This document shows positions 9,108 through 17,347 of a stretch of 64,000 bases of DNA, piece by piece; the stretch's first letter is position 1, and each line of letters opens with the position of its first letter. The translations under genes and the position numbers were made by a program. The DNA lies in NCBI RefSeq assembly GCF_004766125.1, contig NZ_SJSA01000001.1:1054001-1118000 (forward strand), in the 5' to 3' direction. Source of the DNA: Duncaniella freteri (GTDB lineage Bacteria; Bacteroidota; Bacteroidia; Bacteroidales; Muribaculaceae). Below the pieces are notes generated by a model that searched no databases, was not told where the DNA came from, and worked only from the letters and a program-made list of their open reading frames with translations.

Positions 9108-9692
9108 TGGCAAATAGTGGTATACAATATTTCCGATCCGATGTCACCGGTACTGAAAAAAATGTTCCGTGACCGCAACCGCTTCTATCAGATCGTAGCA
9201 AAAGACAGTGTTGACATGTTTCTGGACTACACATTCCGAAGCCGCATAGGCAAATACGTGTGGAACAAACCAAAGACATCCAAATTCAACGAGACTGAAT
9301 ACAACAACTATCTGCAATACGTTAAGGGAATTCATAATTGGGAAAAGAAGCCTCAATACATCGCAACCCTCTACACTGCCCGCCACTGGATTGACGGCAA
9401 CCACCGCGCAATGCTCGACGAGATGCACAATGCCCTTCGTTACGGAATATTCAATGACGACGCCAAACTCAGCTATATACAGGGGCATATCATACAGCTA
9501 TGTACCACGGACAACCAGCCATTGATAGCCGAAGCCTACGAATGGATGCGGCAGATTGCTGACGAATACCCCATAGGGTATTACAGATCGGAGTATATGA
9601 GACTACAGGCTCGTCTGCTCACAGCCCAAGGCAAATCAGATGAAGCCAAAGAGCTTGAAGAGAAAGCACGCAAGGTAAGAATGACACAATAA
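9108..9692 (+). pseudogene. 3' remnant of a second thioredoxin-family gene of a SusCD locus
   Basis: The open frame resembles the C-terminal region of the intact thioredoxin-fold protein at 7772-8866 from about its residue 198. Matching patterns are Y..(8)..P..(4)M...R(N/D)RF and, further on, EY followed by (F/Y)..(Q).V. It begins in mid-domain with WQIVVYN and has no signal peptide or CxxC motif. A GTG at 9117 could start a 191-residue peptide, but no function is likely. The C-terminal part looks like helical repeats (AEAYEWMRQIADEYP, then LLTAQGKSDEAKELEEKA). It abuts the sigma remnant at about 9107, marking a deletion junction. Confidence 0.75.
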
Positions 9693-9749
9693 ATACCAAC
9701 AAAAGAATCCGCCACCCCCTTCAAAACGGTTGGGGCAGGCGGAATGAAT

Positions 9750-9834
9750 ACAGGAGAACTCTTTGGAGCAATGAACCGTAAGATCTATAATTTAAATCTA
9801 TATTTCGGGACGATGCTCTGAAGAGTTCTCCTGT
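9750..9834. other. Long 85-nt hairpin in the convergent gap before ferritin
   Basis: A perfect 14-bp outer stem (9750-9763 with 9821-9834) continues into a 7-bp inner stem with two G-U pairs (9764-9770 with 9814-9820), enclosing a 43-nt A+T-rich loop. A second imperfect hairpin with a G+C-rich stem precedes it (9708-9743). The position between two convergent units fits a bidirectional terminator, but neither side has a strong T-run, so a structured RNA or small element remnant is also possible. Confidence 0.6.
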
Positions 9835-9871
9835 TCTATTGTCTTAATCCTTTGGTCTTAAACACCGGCAA

Positions 9872-10390
9872 TCACTCGGCTGCAAGAGGCGAGGGTGCGG
9901 CATAGGTGCGGGCTGCAAGCTCGGTGTTGAGCATATAGAGACCCATGCCGTTGTCGCCGATAAGGCGGAGCTTGTCGATGAGAGCGCGGCAGTTGTCCTC
10001 CTCCTCGACCTGCTCACCTACAAACCAGTTGAGACGGTCGCGGGTGGCATAATCCTCTTCCTGCATGGCGAGAGTGTAGAGACTGTTGATGAGAGCGGTC
10101 ACCTTCTGTTCGTGCTCAAGTGTGGCACGGAACACCTCCATGGGTGAATCCCAGGTGGTGGGGACAGCATCAATAGCCTTGAGCATCACACGGCCTCCAC
10201 GCTGATTCACATAGTTCATGAAGATAGTGGCGTGAGCCTGCTCCTCCTGAAACTGGATCTTGAACCAGTTGGCAAATCCTGCGAGACCCTCGGCCTCAAA
10301 ATACTGCGCCATTGACAAGTAGAGATAGGCACTATACAGTTCGGCATTAATCTGCTCATTGATAGCGTCCTGAACTTTTGGGTTTAACAT
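9872..10390 (-). CDS. Ferritin
   Basis: This 172-residue protein is a prokaryotic non-haem ferritin, a cytoplasmic 24-mer iron store with ferroxidase activity. The ferroxidase ligands are visible: Glu17 in NAELYSAYLYLS, the EEQAHA motif on helix B, and the glutamates in LEHEQKVT and GEQVEEEDNC. Length is normal for FtnA-type proteins. The gene is monocistronic, with its own promoter divergent from the glycosyl-phosphate transferase gene. No Fur-box-like palindrome was recognised. The slightly extended Ala/Pro-rich C-terminus (TYAAPSPLAAE) is harmless variation. Confidence 0.96.
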   Translation of the reverse strand: MLNPKVQDAINEQINAELYSAYLYLSMAQYFEAEGLAGFANWFKIQFQEEQAHATIFMNYVNQRGGRVMLKAIDAVPTTWDSPMEVFRATLEHEQKVTALINSLYTLAMQEEDYATRDRLNWFVGEQVEEEDNCRALIDKLRLIGDNGMGLYMLNTELAARTYAAPSPLAAE

Positions 10391-10428
10391 AACGGAATCT
10401 GTTTAAATGAATTAATTATTTTCGAGGG

Positions 10429-10461
10429 CAAATTTAGTGTTTTTCTTTTATATTCCCCAAA
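10429..10461 (-). promoter_or_regulatory. Ferritin promoter
   Basis: On the minus strand a TAAATTTG -7 element (10429-10436) and a TTTG -33 element (10458-10461) are separated by 21 nt. The predicted start of transcription is about 10422, 32 nt ahead of the ATG. This promoter abuts the candidate promoter of the divergent gene at 10469. Confidence 0.65.
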
Positions 10462-10468
10462 TTATGCC

Positions 10469-10476
10469 TATCTTTG
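10469..10476 (+). promoter_or_regulatory. Candidate -7 element of the WecA-like operon
   Basis: TATCTTTG fits the TANNTTTG -7 consensus, 45 nt ahead of the ATG at 10521. No good -33 element is seen at the right distance. Confidence 0.4.
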
Positions 10477-10520
10477 CCGAAAATCATCACTGCAAGTTGA
10501 CAATATAAGGACGTGTGTCT

Positions 10521-11657
10521 ATGGCTTATTGGATCATTAATTCGCTAATAGTTTTCGCGCTGTGCGTATTGCTCGCCGGCGTGCTGATACCTCAGATACT
10601 TCTGATTGCATACCGACGCAAACTTTTTGACGAAGTTGATGAAAGAAAAATCCACAAAGGGCTTATCCCTCGACTGGGGGGTATAGCTTTCGTACCCGTA
10701 ATACTCCTGTCGATTGCACTTACAATCGCCGCCAACATCATCTCGGGCTCGCCTCAGTTCGGCAACGTGTTCTTCAACAACAGCCTGCTGATGATAGCCC
10801 TGTTTTGCAGCCTGCAACTGCTCTACCTTGTCGGTATCGCCGATGACCTCATAGGCATAAAGTACCGTGCAAAGTTCGTGGTGCAGATAGTATGTGCCGT
10901 GCTTCTGATCAGCGCGGGATGCTGGTTCACCACGCTTGCCGGATCGTTAGGCATCGAGAACATGCCATCATGGATGGGCATGCCGTTCACCGCAATAGTA
11001 ATAGTGTTCATCATCAATGCCATGAACCTTATCGACGGCATCGACGGCCTTGCTTCGGGACTCAGTTCAATAGCCACAGGCATATACGGCATCTCCTTCC
11101 TGCTGCTCGGGGAATATGCCTATGCGATAATATCGTTAGCCTCTCTCGGAGTGCTATGCCCATTCTTCTATTACAACGTGTTCGGAGATGTGAAGAAGCA
11201 CTCCAAGATATTCATGGGCGACACCGGGTCGCTCACCATCGGACTGATACTCAGCATGCTCGGCATAAAGCTGTTCACCCATCCCTACGATCCGGTACTC
11301 AACTTCCAGCCGGCAGTCCTGGCATTCTCTCCCCTGATCATCCCCAGCTTCGATGTGCTGAGAGTGTACCTGGTACGCATACGCCAGCACCGCTCCCCTT
11401 TCCTTCCCGACAAGAACCACATACACCATAAATTCCTTGCCGCAGGGATGAATCCCCGCACAGCAATGGTAACCATCATCACTATATCCACACTGTTCAC
11501 TCTCATCAATCTCGGGTTGAGCCGGATGCTGAACATCAACATTATAGTGATGCTGGATGTTATAATATGGCTGATATTCAACTCCTATCTCAACGCCCAC
11601 ATACGCCGCCACAAGGAGGCAGAGGCAGAAGCCAGATCAGCTAAAAAGAATCACTAA
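10521..11657 (+). CDS. Undecaprenyl-phosphate sugar-1-phosphate transferase (WecA/TagO/MraY family)
   Basis: This 378-residue polytopic inner-membrane enzyme of the WecA/TagO branch would transfer a HexNAc-1-phosphate from its UDP-sugar to undecaprenyl phosphate, the first lipid-linked step of O-antigen, capsule or other surface glycans. About ten membrane segments are visible. Diagnostic motifs are GIADDLIGI, NLIDGIDGLASG, the metal-binding MGDTGSL, and a basic HIHH motif (NHIHHKF). The ATG at 10521 is preferred over the GTG two codons upstream. hflX follows after 7 bp, indicating cotranscription. Confidence 0.9.
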   Translation: MAYWIINSLIVFALCVLLAGVLIPQILLIAYRRKLFDEVDERKIHKGLIPRLGGIAFVPVILLSIALTIAANIISGSPQFGNVFFNNSLLMIALFCSLQLLYLVGIADDLIGIKYRAKFVVQIVCAVLLISAGCWFTTLAGSLGIENMPSWMGMPFTAIVIVFIINAMNLIDGIDGLASGLSSIATGIYGISFLLLGEYAYAIISLASLGVLCPFFYYNVFGDVKKHSKIFMGDTGSLTIGLILSMLGIKLFTHPYDPVLNFQPAVLAFSPLIIPSFDVLRVYLVRIRQHRSPFLPDKNHIHHKFLAAGMNPRTAMVTIITISTLFTLINLGLSRMLNINIIVMLDVIIWLIFNSYLNAHIRRHKEAEAEARSAKKNH

Positions 11658-11664
11658 TCATTCG

Positions 11665-12891
11665 ATGATCGACCAGATACTCAGCGAAGAGACCACGGAG
11701 CGTGCAGTGCTCGTAGGGCTCATAAGCAACCAACAGAACGAAACGAAAGCCAAGGAATATCTCGACGAGCTCGCATTCCTCGCCGACACGGCAGGAGCTG
11801 TCACAGTCAGGACTTTCCTACAGAAACTCGAATACCCTAACCCCCGCACATACGTCGGAAAAGGGAAGCTCGATGAGATACGTGCCTACATCGAGGACAA
11901 CGACATAGGCATGGCAATATTCGATGACGACCTGTCCTCCAAGCAGGTTGTAAACATCGAGCGTGAACTCAAAGTGAAAATCCTTGACCGCACAAGCCTG
12001 ATCCTTGACATATTCGCAAAACGTGCACGCACGGCAAACGCAAAGACCCAGGTGGAGCTCGCCCAGTACCAGTATCTCCTCCCCAGGCTCACACGCATGT
12101 GGACTCACCTTGAGCGTCAGCGAGGCGGCATAGGCATGCGCGGTCCGGGAGAGACCCAGATAGAGACCGACCGCCGTATAATCCTCAACAAGATATCCTT
12201 GCTGAAAGAGGAGCTGCGCGCCATCGACAAGCAGAAGGCTGTGCAACGCAAGAACCGCGGCAAGCTCACGCGTGTAGCCCTCGTGGGATACACCAATGCC
12301 GGCAAATCCACCCTCATGAATGTACTGAGCAAGAGCGAAGTGTTTGCCGAGAACAAACTGTTTGCCACACTTGACACCACAGTGCGCAAGGTGATCATCG
12401 ACAATCTGCCGTTCCTTCTCACCGACACAGTAGGATTCATACGCAAGCTCCCCACCCATCTGGTCGACTCGTTCAAGTCGACCCTCGATGAAGTGCGCGA
12501 AGCCGACCTTCTGGTCCACGTGGTCGACATATCACACCCTCAGTTCGAGGAACAGATACAGGTTGTCGACAAGACTCTTCGCGAGGTGTGCGACGGAGCC
12601 GACAAGCCCATGATAATGGTGTTCAACAAGATTGACGCTTTCACCCACGTGGAGAAGGATGAGAATGACCTCACCCCGCGCACACGCGAAAACATCTCTC
12701 TCGATGAGCTTGAAAAGATGTGGATGGCAAAACTTCCCCACGACTGTGTGTTCATATCAGCCAAGTCAGGGCAAAACATCGACAAGCTAAAACAGATGCT
12801 CTACGACCGTGCCAAGGAGATACACCTGACGCGCTTCCCCTACAACGACTTCCTGTTCCAGAAATACGACGAGTTAGGAGATGTGGATTGA
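11665..12891 (+). CDS. hflX: Ribosome-associated GTPase HflX
   Basis: This 408-residue protein matches HflX, a GTPase that binds and splits stalled 70S ribosomes. The N-terminal HflX domain (about 1-195) includes the glycine-rich signature GGIGMRGPGETQIETDRR. The G domain (from about 208) has G1 GYTNAGKST, G3 DTVGFI, and G4 NKID. Length is typical. The stop overlaps the start of the following polysaccharide deacetylase gene by 11 bp. Confidence 0.96.
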   Translation: MIDQILSEETTERAVLVGLISNQQNETKAKEYLDELAFLADTAGAVTVRTFLQKLEYPNPRTYVGKGKLDEIRAYIEDNDIGMAIFDDDLSSKQVVNIERELKVKILDRTSLILDIFAKRARTANAKTQVELAQYQYLLPRLTRMWTHLERQRGGIGMRGPGETQIETDRRIILNKISLLKEELRAIDKQKAVQRKNRGKLTRVALVGYTNAGKSTLMNVLSKSEVFAENKLFATLDTTVRKVIIDNLPFLLTDTVGFIRKLPTHLVDSFKSTLDEVREADLLVHVVDISHPQFEEQIQVVDKTLREVCDGADKPMIMVFNKIDAFTHVEKDENDLTPRTRENISLDELEKMWMAKLPHDCVFISAKSGQNIDKLKQMLYDRAKEIHLTRFPYNDFLFQKYDELGDVD

Positions 12892-13498
12892 GCAGCCCCC
12901 GACGTTCTATCGTCTGCTCTTCACCGAAGCATGGTGGAGAGTGAAGCGTCGCGGACGCAAGGTGGTGTTCCTCACGTTCGATGACGGTCCTGTGCCTGAG
13001 GAGACCCCCTGGGTGCTCGACCTTCTTGACAAGGAGGGCATAAAAGCCACATTCTTCATGGTAGGCGACAATGTGCGACGCCATCCCGAACTGCTTGAGG
13101 AAGTGAAACGCCGCGGCCACTCCTACGGCAACCACACCATGCACCATCTGCAAGGGATCAAGGAGTGCAACCAACGCTACTTCCGAGACATCACCGAAGC
13201 CTCCAATCTCATCCACTCCACACTGTTCCGCCCGCCCCACGGTATCATGTGGCCCGGGCAGGCACGCCTGATAAAGCGTCATTACAATGTGGTGATGTAC
13301 GACCTCGTGACACGCGACTATTCCAAACGTCTCAACGGCGACCAGGTGCTCCAAAATGTGATGCGCTATGCACGCAACGGCAGCATAATAGTGTTCCACG
13401 ACTCCATCAAGGCTCATAAGAACATGCGCTACGCTCTGCCACGCGCCATAAAATGGCTCAAGGAGCAGGGCTATGAGTTCGAGGCTCTGCCAATGTAG
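12881..13498 (+). CDS. Polysaccharide deacetylase (NodB-type, CE4)
   Basis: This 205-residue protein is a carbohydrate esterase family 4 deacetylase. The NodB signatures are visible: TFDDGP (catalytic Asp pair, about 32-37), GNHTMHH (zinc His pair), RPPHG, and a C-terminal HDS (FHDSIKAH). It removes N- or O-acetyl groups from a polysaccharide; the substrate cannot be deduced. There is no clear signal peptide, only a hydrophobic/aromatic N-terminus (PPTFYRLLFTEAWW). The 11-bp overlap with hflX implies translational coupling. Confidence 0.9.
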   Translation: MWIEQPPTFYRLLFTEAWWRVKRRGRKVVFLTFDDGPVPEETPWVLDLLDKEGIKATFFMVGDNVRRHPELLEEVKRRGHSYGNHTMHHLQGIKECNQRYFRDITEASNLIHSTLFRPPHGIMWPGQARLIKRHYNVVMYDLVTRDYSKRLNGDQVLQNVMRYARNGSIIVFHDSIKAHKNMRYALPRAIKWLKEQGYEFEALPM

Positions 13499-13536
13499 CC
13501 GCAGCAAGGGAAAGCCTTACGGCAAATGAATTGAAT

Positions 13537-14439
13537 ATGGACAGCGAGGATATCAAACGCCTGGTGACCGGCACAGGAGCCGTCGCAGTAGGGATTGCCG
13601 CGACCGCACCTGTCGGCCTCGATGCCGAGAGCCTGTACCTTCAATGGATTGCCGCCGGAAAACATGGGGGCATGAGCTATCTTGAGAAATACCAGGATGT
13701 GCGTCGTGATCCCCGCCTGCTCCTTGAAGGGGCTGAAAGCATAATTGTAGCAGCGTTCAACTATTACAACCGTGACAACGGCAAGCTCCGCTGGGCACGT
13801 TATGCCCTCGGACGTGACTATCACGAGGAGATACGGGAGCGGCTCGATGCCGTGGCTACAGCAATAACAATCACCTCCGGGGCACAATGCCGCGTGACTG
13901 TCGACACCGCACCTCTGCGCGAACGCTACTGGGCAGAAAGAGCCGGAGTGGGATTCATAGGAATAAACAACCAGCTGATAGTCCCGGGAGCGGGGTCATG
14001 GTGTGTGCTCGGATCGATCATCACCACCTTGCCTTTAGACGCTGACACCCCTTCAGGCAGGAGCTGTGACGGCTGCATGAGATGCGTCCGCGCCTGTCCG
14101 GGACGCGCCCTTGACGGCAAAGGAGGTATGGATGCCTGCAAGTGCCTGAGCTACCTCACCATAGAGCACCGCGGAGAATATGACGCGACACCTGACAGGA
14201 TATACGGATGCGACGTATGCCAGGAAGTGTGCCCTCATAATGCCACGGCAATCCCCACTGAGATAGGCGGATTCTCACCGAGAGCAGAGATCCTCGGTCT
14301 TGGATGCAAAGACATCCTTGAAATGGAGCAGAGTGAATTTTCACGCATATTCACCCACTCCGCCATCAAGCGCACTAAGCTTGCGGGGCTTCAACGCAAC
14401 GCCCGGATGCTAAATCAGGGAGAGACACAGCCGGAGTGA
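13537..14439 (+). CDS. queG: Epoxyqueuosine reductase QueG
   Basis: This 300-residue protein reduces epoxyqueuosine to queuosine in tRNA, the last step of that pathway, using cobalamin and two [4Fe-4S] clusters. The cluster cysteines are visible in CDGCMRCVRACP and CDVCQEVCPHN, with a further CKCLSYLTIEHRG region typical of QueG. It is at the short end of the family because the C-terminal HEAT-like extension is lacking. The ATG at 13537 is preferred over a TTG at 13531. The last 65 bp overlap the 3' end of the convergent tatD-like gene. Confidence 0.93.
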   Translation: MDSEDIKRLVTGTGAVAVGIAATAPVGLDAESLYLQWIAAGKHGGMSYLEKYQDVRRDPRLLLEGAESIIVAAFNYYNRDNGKLRWARYALGRDYHEEIRERLDAVATAITITSGAQCRVTVDTAPLRERYWAERAGVGFIGINNQLIVPGAGSWCVLGSIITTLPLDADTPSGRSCDGCMRCVRACPGRALDGKGGMDACKCLSYLTIEHRGEYDATPDRIYGCDVCQEVCPHNATAIPTEIGGFSPRAEILGLGCKDILEMEQSEFSRIFTHSAIKRTKLAGLQRNARMLNQGETQPE

Positions 14440-15049
14440 CAGGGAGGGAAGCGACAATATCCTCGAACGGGACCTCGGACTCATCCGTCTCAGCCAGCAT
14501 ACGCTCAGCGGGAGTAGCCTCCACCGACAATGGATTGAACATCTCGCCATAGCTCAGATAGAATCCCCATTTCAACAGATCCTTCGCGAGCCCGGGGCGT
14601 CCGCGGAATCCATGTATTATCCATGTCTGACGAGGCTTGAGGTCTATGCGGAGCTTAAGTATCTCGGGATAACGCTTCACGACATGCAGCAGAAGTGGCT
14701 TTCCCACCTCCTCGCTAAGCCTTATATGCAGCATTAGGAGCTCAAGCTGGCGTTCGATATCAGGGAGAGCCTGCACCACCTCCCTGGTGGTGCCATGTGA
14801 CACCAGCTCATAAGCCACATGAACGGAGTCGAGCCCAGTCTCCCCTACTGCCACGACGCGGTGGTCACGTGCCAGCCTGTTCAGGCTGTCAACATCGCGC
14901 TTAGTGTAGCATCCGGCATTCCAGGGATGTATCCCCACGGAGTAATACCGGTCATCCTCAAGCCTTATGCCACGCGCCGGAACTGACACCGGATCAATGT
15001 TGACCACAGCTCCGGGACGTGAAATATGTGTATGACTATCAATAATCAT
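14375..15049 (-). CDS. TatD-family metal-dependent hydrolase
   Basis: This 224-residue protein has TatD features: an N-terminal metal-binding HTH (IDSHTHIS), GIHPWN, the GETGLD motif, [17 protein letters not shown], and the late acidic LAETDES. TatD proteins are nucleases or related phosphohydrolases. It is shorter than canonical TatD (about 260). It is the last gene of a minus-strand operon, overlapping yidD by 4 bp, and its final 65 bp run antisense to the end of queG. Confidence 0.85.
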   Translation of the reverse strand: MIIDSHTHISRPGAVVNIDPVSVPARGIRLEDDRYYSVGIHPWNAGCYTKRDVDSLNRLARDHRVVAVGETGLDSVHVAYELVSHGTTREVVQALPDIERQLELLMLHIRLSEEVGKPLLLHVVKRYPEILKLRIDLKPRQTWIIHGFRGRPGLAKDLLKWGFYLSYGEMFNPLSVEATPAERMLAETDESEVPFEDIVASLPVTPAVSLPDLASGRCVEAPQA

Positions 15050-15255
15050 GGTACAGGATCATAGCCCGAACCACCCCAAGGATGGCACCGTGAAATCCTC
15101 TTTACGGTGAGCCACAGCCCTTTGATTGCCCCATGCCTATTTATCGCCTCTATGGCATATTCACTGCAGGTAGGGGTAAAACGGCATGACGGCGGAAGCA
15201 TGGGCGAGATACATGCCCGATAGAAATATATGGGCAACAGAAAGAGTCGTTTCAT
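15046..15255 (-). CDS. yidD: Membrane protein insertion efficiency factor YidD
   Basis: This 69-residue protein matches YidD throughout, with [23 protein letters not shown] and [14 protein letters not shown] as hallmarks. YidD assists membrane protein insertion by YidC. It overlaps rnpA upstream and the tatD-like gene downstream by 4 bp each. Its link to rnpA is common across bacteria. Confidence 0.96.
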   Translation of the reverse strand: MKRLFLLPIYFYRACISPMLPPSCRFTPTCSEYAIEAINRHGAIKGLWLTVKRISRCHPWGGSGYDPVP

Positions 15256-15638
15256 TTATCCTCGCCAGGTGGTTTTACTGACGCAAGCAGCCGCTTCAGC
15301 GCATGCTCCACCTTGGCATAAGGCAGAAGTTTGTCAGCAACATATATGAACGCGAGGTCGGCAGGAAGGTCGGGTGATATCAGACTGCGGTTTAGACGAT
15401 AGGCCTCACGTATGCGCCTGCGCATCGTCACACGGTCCACTGCATGACGCAGGCGTTTCTTCGGGACGGAAACGAGAAACCTCGGACACTTCACCCCGCG
15501 CACATCGTCAATCCTCCACGCCAGACGCAGAGGATAGGCAAGCGTAGAGCTCACCTGCGGGTCATTGCGCGAGAAGAGACGGCCTATGGCCGTCTCACTG
15601 CATAGTTTCTCGATTTTATATAGTCGAAGCCCTTTCAT
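15252..15638 (-). CDS. rnpA: Ribonuclease P protein component
   Basis: This 128-residue basic protein is the protein subunit of RNase P, which matures the 5' ends of tRNAs. The central [17 protein letters not shown] and the conserved basic helix [11 protein letters not shown] are visible. The ATG at 15638 is chosen; an in-frame TTG at 15665 would add nine residues. The gene is away from rpmH and yidC, but next to yidD and hemD, an arrangement common in Bacteroidetes. Confidence 0.93.
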   Translation of the reverse strand: MKGLRLYKIEKLCSETAIGRLFSRNDPQVSSTLAYPLRLAWRIDDVRGVKCPRFLVSVPKKRLRHAVDRVTMRRRIREAYRLNRSLISPDLPADLAFIYVADKLLPYAKVEHALKRLLASVKPPGEDK

Positions 15639-15723
15639 CGGCAATGGATTACACTTATCAGGCAACGGCGCATACCGCGGCCCTGTTACTTAATTGTGGC
15701 GACAGACAGGAGGCGCACCGTGG

Positions 15724-16473
15724 TCAGGATGCTGCCACCGAAGCCTTAAGGTAACTGTCGAGCGCGCCGGTCATGGACGGATTGCCTGGCGACGGCGCCT
15801 CGATATCGAGCCGCAGTCCGGCATCCCGGGCGGCCTGACAGGTGGTAGGACCGAAGCATGCTATCTTTATGTCACCCTGCTCGAAACCGGGGAAGTTCTT
15901 TAGAAGCGACTGGATTCCGGCAGGAGAGAAGAAGATGAGCATATCATAGTCAAACGACTCGTCGGGTCCGAAATCGTTGCTAACCGTGCGGTACATCACA
16001 GCCTTTGTGTAGTTTATCCCAGCCTTGTCAAGAAGCCCGGAATCCTCCTTATGCACATCGGACACCACCCAAAGGAAATTCTCTTTCTTATGCTTGATGA
16101 GCGACGGCAGAAGGCTCTCCAGCTTACCGTTGTCGCCATGGAATATCTTACGCTTACGGTACACGATATATTTTTGCAGATACAGAGCTATAGCCTCTGT
16201 GGTGCAGAAATATTTCATAGTCTCCGGAATGGTGATACGCATCTCCTCACAGATACGGAAGAAATGGTCAATTGCCGTACGAGCTGTGAAGATAATAGCT
16301 GTGAAATCGGGTATGGAAATCCTGGACTGACGGAACTCCTTGGAAGTCAATCCCTCGACCTTGATGAAGGGGCGCAATACAACCTCTACACCATACTTGT
16401 CGGCGATGTCATAGTAAGGAGATTTACCCGATTCGGGAGCAGGCTGTGACACCAAAATTTTCTTAACTTTCAC
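15724..16473 (-). CDS. hemD: Uroporphyrinogen-III synthase
   Basis: This 249-residue protein matches Bacteroidetes HemD. It cyclises hydroxymethylbilane to uroporphyrinogen III in tetrapyrrole synthesis. The opening KKILVSQPAPESGKSPY and the later IIFTARTAIDHFF, LIFFSPAGIQSLLKNFP and IACFGPTTCQAARDAG segments are typical of this divergent family. The start is GTG at 16473, with the expected N-terminus directly after it. It follows the DUF4271 gene by 13 bp and precedes rnpA by 85 bp. Confidence 0.9.
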   Translation of the reverse strand: MKVKKILVSQPAPESGKSPYYDIADKYGVEVVLRPFIKVEGLTSKEFRQSRISIPDFTAIIFTARTAIDHFFRICEEMRITIPETMKYFCTTEAIALYLQKYIVYRKRKIFHGDNGKLESLLPSLIKHKKENFLWVVSDVHKEDSGLLDKAGINYTKAVMYRTVSNDFGPDESFDYDMLIFFSPAGIQSLLKNFPGFEQGDIKIACFGPTTCQAARDAGLRLDIEAPSPGNPSMTGALDSYLKASVAAS

Positions 16474-16486
16474 GACGTATTTTTTC

Positions 16487-17329
16487 TTAAGTTTGTAGCA
16501 GCAAGTTATGCAAAACCAGTACTGCCCGGTATATTAGAACAAGGGGTACAATTTCGAGAGTGCAAAGGTACAAAATAAAATAAAGCAACGAGCCAAAATT
16601 GTCGTAAAAAAGCCTAAAACCTTTGCAAATGAACGCCAAACGCGCCAGAATATAGAAACCGATACCCAGAATTATTATTATCCTTGAGGCTGCCGGATTG
16701 AACAGCACAAACAGCGCAGGCACCACAAGCAGCATACACAGCAATGACTGAGAGGCATTGAACCCCTTCATCCACATACGCGCCGATACCTTGTCGGCAA
16801 ATATCGCGCCCACTGTCCCGTAAGCAGCGAGCTGCCACAGATAGTACACCATGGCTATGAGCGAGAAAACCCCTATTATCACAAATTCGCCCGACACAGG
16901 CCCCAGCACCGGACGCTCGGGAAATGCGGAATTGATGATTATACCCTCGCACAGACAGGCTATGAGCACAATGGAAATCTGTACACCTGTCTCGCTGAAA
17001 GTACGCACCCCGAATGTCTCCTCCCTGCGGCGCACACTAAGAAGATCGGACAAGAAATTCTTGAAGAATGTGGAATAATGACGGAAATTAGCCGCAAGCA
17101 GAAGGAACATCCCTATGAGCAGGCAGAGCACACCCGAATCATATCCCGGAAGCCCGGCACGCTCCATAGGTTCAAGCCCATGGGTGTAAGGTATCTCGCC
17201 GAGAGTCATATCGGTAAGCTCAGCCCGGGTGAGAGGTCCGTTCATAAGGAGCGACACATCCAAGGGCTGCCAACAGGGTGAATACGGTATGGAGTCTGGG
17301 AGCATTTGATAAAAACGACCGGATGTCAT
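16487..17329 (-). CDS. DUF4271 membrane protein
   Basis: This 280-residue protein has an N-terminal segment with no membrane character (about 1-65) and about seven hydrophobic segments, ending in the family-typical YFILYLCTLEIVPLVLIYR. DUF4271 proteins are found in Bacteroidetes next to hemD and have no assigned function. It lies 13 bp ahead of hemD and 18 bp after the LOG-family gene, in one minus-strand operon. A role linked to haem or to the membrane side of this operon is only inference from position. Confidence 0.8.
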   Translation of the reverse strand: MTSGRFYQMLPDSIPYSPCWQPLDVSLLMNGPLTRAELTDMTLGEIPYTHGLEPMERAGLPGYDSGVLCLLIGMFLLLAANFRHYSTFFKNFLSDLLSVRRREETFGVRTFSETGVQISIVLIACLCEGIIINSAFPERPVLGPVSGEFVIIGVFSLIAMVYYLWQLAAYGTVGAIFADKVSARMWMKGFNASQSLLCMLLVVPALFVLFNPAASRIIIILGIGFYILARLAFICKGFRLFYDNFGSLLYFILYLCTLEIVPLVLIYRAVLVLHNLLLQT

Positions 17330-17347
17330 GGTTATGAATTCAACACT

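Noticed and set aside
11818..12519. Minus-strand open frame of 233 codons within hflX
   Set aside because: hflX has all G-domain motifs on the plus strand; the antisense frame has no support.
16563..16570. TACCTTTG on the minus strand, possible promoter for hemD
   Set aside because: It lies in conserved coding sequence of the DUF4271 gene (the LCTLE segment) and has no -33 element at the right distance.
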